From the NCBI GenBank assembly GCA_003506795.1, contig DNYO01000230.1, positions 1 to 29,297 on the forward strand: a stretch of 29,297 nucleotides of DNA. The letters run 5' to 3'. The position numbers and the translations under genes were made by a program. Every line of letters starts with the position of its first letter. Position 1 is the first letter of the stretch. A model generated the notes under the pieces. It was not told the origin of the DNA, did not search any database, and saw nothing but the letters and a program-made list of their open reading frames with translations. Positions 24,108 through 29,297 of the stretch are shown here, one piece after another. Source of the DNA: Deltaproteobacteria bacterium. Lineage in GTDB: Bacteria > Desulfobacterota > Syntrophorhabdia > Syntrophorhabdales > Syntrophorhabdaceae.

Positions 24108-24314
24108 ATGACGATTTCGGATTACCAGATAAGCAGCGTCATACGAACTTACATGAAGAACATGAAGGTCCGCATGAATCGCGCTGGTAACGAACATGAG
24201 GGCGAAAGCCGCGAGGACGAGGTGAACATTTCACGGGAAGGAATGAAGAAGATGCTTTACGACAGAATCGGCGAGCAGGTGACCGAAAAGTTGAAGAGAC
24301 ACGATGAGAAATGA
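24108..24314 (+). CDS. DVU0524-like small flagellar regulator (FlgM-associated type)
   Basis: 68 aa. The N-terminus MTISDYQISSVIRTYMKN resembles the small proteins found next to flgM in Desulfovibrio (DVU0524 family), and EVNISREGMKKML near residue 38 recalls the VxIS-xEAK segment of FlgM-like anti-sigma factors. The ribosome site GGGGAGAAAGAG precedes the ATG. The gene ends 11 bp inside the response regulator. A role in sigma-28 control is plausible because the promoter in front is sigma-28-type, which would give feedback; this is an inference from family and position. Confidence 0.6.
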   Translation: MTISDYQISSVIRTYMKNMKVRMNRAGNEHEGESREDEVNISREGMKKMLYDRIGEQVTEKLKRHDEK

Positions 24315-24882
24315 TGGAACCTTCCGGATCCTCGTTGTCGACGATAATAAGGAACTCAGAGAAATCCTCGAAGAGTACCTGAAAGAAGAGGGCCACGATG
24401 TCAATGACTCGGCAAATGGCAGGGATGCCCTCGAAAGTCATCGTAAAGACCCCTTCGATCTGATCGTTACCGACCTTAACATGCCGGAAATCTCCGGCAT
24501 GGAGCTGATAAGGACCATCAGGAAAGAGAATCCGGACACGGAATTCGTTATCATTACGGGTTATGCATCCATGGACAGCGCTGTCGAAGCCGTCAGGATG
24601 GGTGCATTTGACTACATCGTCAAGCCCTTCAGGATGGAAGAGCTTCAGGTTGTTGTCAAGAACGCCCGTGAGAAGATCGCACTGAAAAAACTAAACGCAA
24701 AGCTCATTCAGACCCTTCAGAATTTTTACGATGAGATGGAAAGATATCGCAATAAGAAGCCCAAAGAATCGGGGAACATGGTCGAACCCATTAACGGGAA
24801 ACAGGCGAACGATACGGAACAGATCGTTGATGAAATCCGAAACCTGGAGAAACTGAGGAAGGGGAGGCTTCTCATTGAATGA
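24304..24882 (+). CDS. Response regulator with a single receiver domain and helical tail
   Basis: 192 aa. Receiver domain at about 7-125: acidic pair DD13-14, phosphoacceptor Asp57 (IVTDLNMPE), the Thr85 position (IITGYAS) and Lys107 (VKPF) are all present, so phosphorylation should be possible. The remaining about 65 residues are a helical, charged tail without a DNA-binding or enzymatic domain. It overlaps the previous gene by 11 bp. Probably a CheY-like or adaptor protein that passes a signal to the next genes (a REC-GAF-HD-GYP protein and a PilZ protein). No partner kinase gene is in the window. Confidence 0.87.
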   Translation: MRNDGTFRILVVDDNKELREILEEYLKEEGHDVNDSANGRDALESHRKDPFDLIVTDLNMPEISGMELIRTIRKENPDTEFVIITGYASMDSAVEAVRMGAFDYIVKPFRMEELQVVVKNAREKIALKKLNAKLIQTLQNFYDEMERYRNKKPKESGNMVEPINGKQANDTEQIVDEIRNLEKLRKGRLLIE

Positions 24883-24924
24883 CAGGATGTCATCGGGTAC
24901 GCAAAGAAGGCTTGGGGATGAACG

Positions 24925-26403
24925 ATGATCGAGGGAACCAAAATACTCGTTGTCGACGACAACCCCGAAGTCATCAACATCCTCGGCGATTTCCTGGAGC
25001 TCAACGGCTGCGAAATATATGAGGCCACCTGCGGCAGTGAAGCCCTCGAAATGCTTAAGAAGAAGGATGTGGAGATCGTCATTCTCGACGTCCAGCTTCC
25101 CGATATCAATGGCATAACCCTCATAGACACCATCAAGGTCTCTAAACCCACCACGGCTGTCATCATGGCGACAGGCTACTATGACCCGAATTTCGTAATC
25201 GATGCCATGAAAAAGGGCGCCTCCGATTTTCTTCTCAAACCTTTCGAATTCGACAAGCTCATGCTTGTCATGATGAGGGTTTTGAGGGAGAGAAACCTTC
25301 TCATTGAAAAAGAAAACATCATGCAGAACTTGGGCGATAAGAAGAAGATCGAGCATCTCAACAGGGAATTGCAGAAGAAGATCAAGGAATTGACCACGAT
25401 GTACCATATATCGAACAAGTTCAATTCCATCAATATCTTCGAGGATGTTTACGAGAAGATGATCCAGATCGTGGGAGAGACCCTCGATGTGACTTCCTGC
25501 GGGTATTATGTACCCGACGGCGAAGGAAACGAATTGATACTTTACGCGGGACATACCAGGGACGGCAGCAAACCTGAGAGGAACTGGCAGCGTATCAGCA
25601 TCCCCGATGATTTGAAAGAGGAAGCACGCGGCGCACGAAGGTATGTCGTTAAGGATAATCGGATCTACCTTCCCCTTTTTATCCAGGGGGAGCCTATCGG
25701 GTTCATTATGACGGAATCGAAGCTTAACGGGGGCGGAGTGGCCAAATCCCTGGAAAACGATGTCTTCTTTCTTCGCCTCATAGCCGAAAAGGCATCGACG
25801 CAGATTGAGAACAGGATGCTATATGAAAGTCTCTTCGAGAATATCCTCCACACCCTGAAATCGCTTATCATAGCCATCACCAAGCGGGACCTCTACACGG
25901 AAGGCCATTGCAAGAGGGTCACGAACATGAGCCTTGCCCTCGGTGAGCGGCTCGGCATTAGCGACTACGAAAAGGATGTCATCAAGGTTGTCTGCCCTGT
26001 CCACGATCTGGGGAAGATTGGTATTCCCGACAAAATACTGCTCAAGCCGGAGCGCCTCTCCGACGAGGAATATACGGTGATGCAGAGCCATTCCGTCTAC
26101 GGCGAAGAGATTATGAGCCGTTTCGAGATCCTTGCGAAAGAGGCGAAGATCATCCGGCATCACCATGAGCGGTATGACGGCAAGGGATATCCCGATCACC
26201 TCGCCGGTGACGATATCCCCATATGCTCCCGTATAATAGCCGTTTGCGACGCCTACGACGCCATGGTCACGGACCGCCCGTACCGCAAGGCGATGGCGGT
26301 CGGTGAGATAACGTCGGAGATCATGAGGTGCGGCGGCAGTCAGTTCGATCCGGCGATAGCGCAGGCTTTCGCCGATTTGATTCGGGATGGATATGAGTGG
26401 TGA
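24925..26403 (+). CDS. REC-GAF-HD-GYP response regulator (c-di-GMP phosphodiesterase)
   Basis: 492 aa. The receiver domain has phosphoacceptor Asp55 and Lys105; a coiled-coil linker lies at about 125-160; a GAF-like domain at about 165-300 (GYYVPDGEGNELILYAGH, then IYLPLFIQGEPIGF); and an HD-GYP domain at about 305-488. HD-GYP residues are intact: His360-Asp361 (VHDLGKIG), the HHERYDGKGYP block (412-422) and DAYDAMVTDRPYR (442-454). Such proteins hydrolyse c-di-GMP, usually to GMP. Loss of c-di-GMP favours motility, matching the PilZ and motAB genes immediately downstream. The gap from the previous gene is 42 bp. Confidence 0.92.
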   Translation: MIEGTKILVVDDNPEVINILGDFLELNGCEIYEATCGSEALEMLKKKDVEIVILDVQLPDINGITLIDTIKVSKPTTAVIMATGYYDPNFVIDAMKKGASDFLLKPFEFDKLMLVMMRVLRERNLLIEKENIMQNLGDKKKIEHLNRELQKKIKELTTMYHISNKFNSINIFEDVYEKMIQIVGETLDVTSCGYYVPDGEGNELILYAGHTRDGSKPERNWQRISIPDDLKEEARGARRYVVKDNRIYLPLFIQGEPIGFIMTESKLNGGGVAKSLENDVFFLRLIAEKASTQIENRMLYESLFENILHTLKSLIIAITKRDLYTEGHCKRVTNMSLALGERLGISDYEKDVIKVVCPVHDLGKIGIPDKILLKPERLSDEEYTVMQSHSVYGEEIMSRFEILAKEAKIIRHHHERYDGKGYPDHLAGDDIPICSRIIAVCDAYDAMVTDRPYRKAMAVGEITSEIMRCGGSQFDPAIAQAFADLIRDGYEW

Positions 26404-26968
26404 AGGTGAAAGAAGAGAGTTTTTTCGGATCCAGGACCGGATACCCCTCGAGTTCCGAGGCATCAGCCGCGAAGAATTCCTGAAGCTTCAGGACGCAATC
26501 CGCTACAATTCGACACAGGTTGTGGACAGGCTGCATGAGTTATATTTTCTGGAGCCCGATGGTGAGCCCGGGGACGAGACCGACGAATTGCATACCTGCA
26601 TGCGGATGATCAACAAGAAACTGGACACGATCATTGAGATCCTGCGAAAGTCTGCCGTCAGCGAAAACTACACCACCGTCACCACCGAGGTGAATATCAG
26701 CGGCGCAGGGGTCCAGTTCCGGTGCGATGTTCCCCTGACCGAGGGGAATTTCGTGGAACTCAAGCTCGTTGTCCCTTTATTTCCCTATCCGAAGATCACC
26801 TGTCTGTGCCAGGCGGTCCGGGTCGAAAACGATCACGGCGAGACAGGCCCGCAGAGAGTTGCCCTGAAGTTCATGGTCATCCATGAGAAAGACCGGGACA
26901 TACTGATCAACTATATATTTGTGAAAGAGCGCCAGTATCTGCGTCAGAAAAAAGAAACGACGAGTTGA
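26387..26968 (+). CDS. PilZ-domain c-di-GMP receptor with helical insertion
   Basis: 193 aa. The c-di-GMP-binding pieces are RREFFR (9-14; RxxxR at Arg10/Arg14) and NISGAG (103-108; the (D/N)xSxxG motif). In ordinary PilZ domains these lie about 20-25 residues apart; here about 90 residues, largely helical and charged, separate them. Both motifs look functional. It overlaps the HD-GYP gene by 17 bp and is 6 bp before motA, so it is probably a c-di-GMP-dependent regulator of the stator, comparable in role but not in architecture to YcgR. An ATG six bases later is an equally good start. Confidence 0.82.
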   Translation: MDMSGEGERREFFRIQDRIPLEFRGISREEFLKLQDAIRYNSTQVVDRLHELYFLEPDGEPGDETDELHTCMRMINKKLDTIIEILRKSAVSENYTTVTTEVNISGAGVQFRCDVPLTEGNFVELKLVVPLFPYPKITCLCQAVRVENDHGETGPQRVALKFMVIHEKDRDILINYIFVKERQYLRQKKETTS

Positions 26969-26974
26969 TGAATT

Positions 26975-27742
26975 ATGGATATAGCAACAGTCCTTGGCCT
27001 GCTGGTCGGCATCGGTTCCGTTCTCGTCTCTTTCATCATGGAAGGGGGGCATCTTTCCGCGCTGATCCAGGTGCCCGCGATGATACTTGTCATTTTCGGG
27101 ACCTTCGGGGCGGCCACGGTAACCACCTCGGTCAAGCAGCTCGTCAACCTGCCGAACCTTATGAAAGTGGCCTTTTTCGAAAAGAAGATGGACTCCCGCC
27201 AGCTCATCGATCTGCTCTTCGACCTCTCCCAGAAGGCCCGTAAAAACGGGCTCTTAAGCCTTGAAAAAGACCTTGATGCGATCCAGGAGCCCTTTCTGAG
27301 AAAGGCTATACAACTGGCGATCGACGGTTTCGAGACCAACAAGATCAGGGAGATCCTCGAAATAGAAATGGCATATATAGAGGAACGTCACAAAGCCGGT
27401 GCCAACTTCTTTCTGAAACTCGGGGGCTTTTCGCCGACACTGGGTATCATGGGAACCGTCCTTGGCCTTATTCACGCGCTGGGGAACATGGAAAGCAGCT
27501 CCAATATGGCCTCCGCGATCGCAAGCGCCTTCATAGCCACCCTCTGGGGCGTCGCCATGGCGAACCTCATTTACCTGCCGTTGTCCGACAAGCTCAAACA
27601 CAAGCATCAGGATGAAGCGCTCTATCTGGAAATCATAACGGAGGGTGCCATATCGCTCGCCATGGGTGACAATCCCCGCGTAATCCGGATGAAGCTTGTC
27701 TCGTTCCTGCTTCCCGACAAACGCGCTGAGGTGGCGAGATGA
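26975..27742 (+). CDS. motA: Flagellar motor stator protein MotA
   Basis: 255 aa, the typical length for the short (non-enteric) MotA type. Four membrane segments are visible: about 2-22, 30-50, 150-172 and 180-200. GGFSPTLGIMGTVLGLIHAL (150-169) includes Pro154, equivalent to the essential proline of segment 3, and KARKNGLLSLE in the cytoplasmic loop carries the charged residues that face FliG. With MotB it forms the ion-driven stator in the inner membrane. It overlaps motB by 4 bp. Confidence 0.95.
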   Translation: MDIATVLGLLVGIGSVLVSFIMEGGHLSALIQVPAMILVIFGTFGAATVTTSVKQLVNLPNLMKVAFFEKKMDSRQLIDLLFDLSQKARKNGLLSLEKDLDAIQEPFLRKAIQLAIDGFETNKIREILEIEMAYIEERHKAGANFFLKLGGFSPTLGIMGTVLGLIHALGNMESSSNMASAIASAFIATLWGVAMANLIYLPLSDKLKHKHQDEALYLEIITEGAISLAMGDNPRVIRMKLVSFLLPDKRAEVAR

Positions 27743-28464
27743 GAAGGAAAAAGAAAGCGGAAGAGCCCGAAAACCTTGAGCGTTGGCTCATCACCTATGC
27801 CGACCTCATCACGCTGCTTCTCGCTTTCTTTATCATGATGTACACCTTTTCCAAGCACGATTCACAAAAATACAGGGAAGTGACCGGCCATTTGAAGACC
27901 ATTTTCACCGGTGGTTCCGGGGTGGCCGCTGAGGGGAGCACCGCCGGGAACGTGCCCTTCGATGTATCCCTCAAAACCCAGGGCTCCGCGGAGGAAATGA
28001 AGCAAAAGCTGGAGGAGGAGATCAGGAAGCTCTCCGGCAATGATGCCCTTGAAAGGAATATATCCGTTATCACCGATGAGCGGGGAATCGTGATCAGGGT
28101 TCTTGATGAGGCCTTCTTCGATCTCGGCAAGGCCGATCTGAAGCAAGGAGCCAGACGGACGCTGGATACGATAGCGCCGGTCATCGCTGCCGTAGAAAAT
28201 CCGCTGCGTGTCGAAGGCCATACGGACGACATTCCCATCGCCACGACGGAGTTCAGATCCAACTGGGAGCTTTCCGTGAGACGCGCCACCGAAGTGGTGC
28301 GTTACCTTATTGAAAAGCATACCCTGTCACCCCGGAGAATATCCGCGGTAGGTTACGCTGAATACCATCCCGTGGCACCCAATGATACCGACGAAAACCG
28401 CTCCCGAAACCGCAGAATAGAGATAATTGTCTCGAAATCCCCATCGGATAGTCAAAAAAAATAG
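27739..28464 (+). CDS. motB: Flagellar motor stator protein MotB
   Basis: 241 aa. One membrane helix near 17-37 (TYADLITLLLAFFIMMYTF) with the ion-binding Asp22, followed by a periplasmic linker and an OmpA-like peptidoglycan-binding domain at about 130-237 (VEGHTDDIP, NWELSVRRATEVVRYL, NRSRNRRIEI). The neighbourhood of Asp22 does not settle whether protons or sodium drive it. Starts with ATG overlapping the motA stop (ATGA). It probably ends the transcript; the 146-bp gap that follows has a CAAGCGG/CCGCTTG hairpin (28522-28545) but no T run. Confidence 0.95.
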   Translation: MRRKKKAEEPENLERWLITYADLITLLLAFFIMMYTFSKHDSQKYREVTGHLKTIFTGGSGVAAEGSTAGNVPFDVSLKTQGSAEEMKQKLEEEIRKLSGNDALERNISVITDERGIVIRVLDEAFFDLGKADLKQGARRTLDTIAPVIAAVENPLRVEGHTDDIPIATTEFRSNWELSVRRATEVVRYLIEKHTLSPRRISAVGYAEYHPVAPNDTDENRSRNRRIEIIVSKSPSDSQKK

Positions 28465-28610
28465 CCCTTACCGTTGTTTCGGCAATACATGTGTGATATT
28501 GTAGCGAAACAGAAACCATGACAAGCGGACGCAAGCTCCCGCTTGCCGGTGATGGGCAATAGGTTATTGGTTATGGGGAAAGACTCTCAAGACAATGGCG
28601 GGAGAGAAGA

Positions 28611-28952
28611 GTGAAAAGAGATGACCGTCCATGGGGCTATTTTGAAGTCGTGGCGGATCTGCCCGACTGCAAGGTGAAACGGATCGTAGTCCATCCGGGC
28701 GGTCGCTTGAGCCTTCAGAGACACAGGCGGCGCGATGAACACTGGTTTGTAGTCCGCGGCAGCGCCGTCGCACAGGTTGGCGACAGGGACATAGCCCTTG
28801 GCAAGGGCGGATCGCTCGATATCCCCCGTACCTTTTTGCATCGGGTTGAGAATACCGGTGAGGAAGATTTTGTTTTCGTCGAGGTGCAAGTCGGAGACTA
28901 TTTTGGCGAGGACGACATCGAACGGGTGGCAGATGACTATGGAAGGGCGTAA
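28611..28952 (+). CDS. Single-domain cupin, type II mannose-6-phosphate isomerase-like
   Basis: 113 aa. It equals the C-terminal cupin of bifunctional ManC/AlgA: RPWGYFEVV (6-14), PGGRLSLQRHRRRDEHWFVVRG (about 29-50) with the metal-binding Gln, His and Glu, and EDDIERVADDYGR (about 99-111). These enzymes interconvert fructose 6-phosphate and mannose 6-phosphate. The start is GTG behind GGGAGAGA. No guanylyltransferase half is attached. It might supply GDP-mannose for glycan synthesis, but it lies after motB, away from the sugar unit, and could be a general cupin. Confidence 0.82.
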   Translation: MKRDDRPWGYFEVVADLPDCKVKRIVVHPGGRLSLQRHRRRDEHWFVVRGSAVAQVGDRDIALGKGGSLDIPRTFLHRVENTGEEDFVFVEVQVGDYFGEDDIERVADDYGRA

Positions 28953-29014
28953 ATAGGGGAACTACAGCAAAACTCCGAATGTGAATGGTTTTTCACAAAT
29001 CTCGAAAAAAAATG

Positions 29015-29044
29015 TTGCATAATTTGTAGATAGAGGAGTATAAA
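29015..29044 (+). promoter_or_regulatory. Candidate sigma-70-type promoter of the HU gene
   Basis: TTGCAT (29015-29020), an 18-base spacer, and TATAAA (29039-29044) fit a housekeeping promoter, about 63 bp before the HU ATG. The intergenic stretch is AT-rich relative to its surroundings. Confidence 0.4.
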
Positions 29045-29106
29045 CTATCTAGACGGTGGTTGCTTTGTCAACCAGCGTCAAACAATAATCTAAAGGAGGG
29101 GTATGT

Positions 29107-29297
29107 ATGACTAAGGCAGAATTGATTAGCAAAATGGCAGCAGGGTCCAAGATATCCAAAGCCGCTGCCGGCAAGGCCTTGGAAGCTTTTCTGGATGGGG
29201 TGAAGGCAGCCCTGAAGAAAGACGAACGGGTAACGCTTGTTGGTTTTGGTACTTTCTCCGTTTCAAAAAGAAAAGCCCGCAAGGGTAGAAACCCCAG
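29107..29297 (+). CDS. HU-family DNA-binding protein (3' end cut by the window)
   Basis: First 63 residues of an HU/IHF-like nucleoid protein: MTKAELISKMA, KAAAGKALEAFLDGVKAAL and ERVTLVGFGTFSVSKRKARKGRNP are the helical base and the start of the DNA-gripping arm. The ATG at 29107 follows AAAGGAGG, about 10 bases upstream; an ATG four bases earlier runs into a stop after three codons. It is probably a separate housekeeping transcript. The remainder of the gene lies beyond the window. Confidence 0.93.
   Translation, partial: MTKAELISKMAAGSKISKAAAGKALEAFLDGVKAALKKDERVTLVGFGTFSVSKRKARKGRNP

Noticed and set aside
28522..28545. Hairpin CAAGCGG/CCGCTTG after motB as a terminator
   Set aside because: The stem is sound but no T run follows, so intrinsic termination is not supported.
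1..29297. CRISPR arrays, insertion sequences, integrases or attachment-site repeats
   Set aside because: I saw no regularly spaced repeats, transposase or integrase genes, or tRNA-linked direct repeats on either strand.

Overview
The window is a bacterial motility locus, most likely from a deltaproteobacterium in the broad sense (Desulfobacterota/Syntrophobacterota-like). That placement is an inference from the style of the two-component, HD-GYP, PilZ and Mot proteins and the DVU0524-like small protein; no rRNA or tRNA gene is present to confirm it. The filament genes (flagellin, FlbT, FlaF) look instead like the alphaproteobacterial type.

Layout. (1) 1-335 holds no intact gene, only a decayed remnant of an OmpR-type DNA-binding domain on the minus strand. 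(2) 336-3783, plus strand: an FkbM-type methyltransferase, then a sigma-28-type promoter with a long structured leader, flagellin, a 63-aa unknown protein, flbT and flaF. (3) 3787-about 21841, minus strand: one long, tightly packed unit of fourteen large genes and one 17-codon leader ORF. It encodes a GmhA-GmhB fusion, an SDR sugar-nucleotide dehydratase, a Nudix hydrolase, a B12-type radical SAM enzyme, a two-subunit transketolase, a methyltransferase, an RmlC-like epimerase, a MiaB-like radical SAM enzyme, a TylF-like O-methyltransferase, a NodU-type carbamoyltransferase, another methyltransferase, the heptose kinase HddA, the guanylyltransferase HddC, and a 1385-aa protein carrying a GT10-like and two GT2-like glycosyltransferase domains separated by TPR repeats. 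(4) 22114-28464, plus strand: a FliD-C-like protein and a FliT-like chaperone behind one sigma-28-type promoter, then a DVU0524-like protein, a response regulator, a REC-GAF-HD-GYP protein, a PilZ protein, motA and motB behind another. (5) 28611-29297: a cupin phosphomannose isomerase and the start of an HU gene.

How it fits together. The minus-strand unit contains all four recognisable steps from sedoheptulose 7-phosphate to GDP-D-glycero-alpha-D-manno-heptose (GmhA, HddA, GmhB, HddC). It also holds enzymes able to turn that nucleotide sugar into a deoxy, epimerised, methylated and carbamoylated derivative, and the giant glycosyltransferase that could place it. Because it lies between the flagellin gene and the motor/c-di-GMP genes, I infer that it is a flagellin glycosylation island. 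The c-di-GMP proteins next to motAB suggest speed or on/off control of the motor. The substrate, the final sugar structure and the glycan acceptor are inferences, not visible in the sequence.
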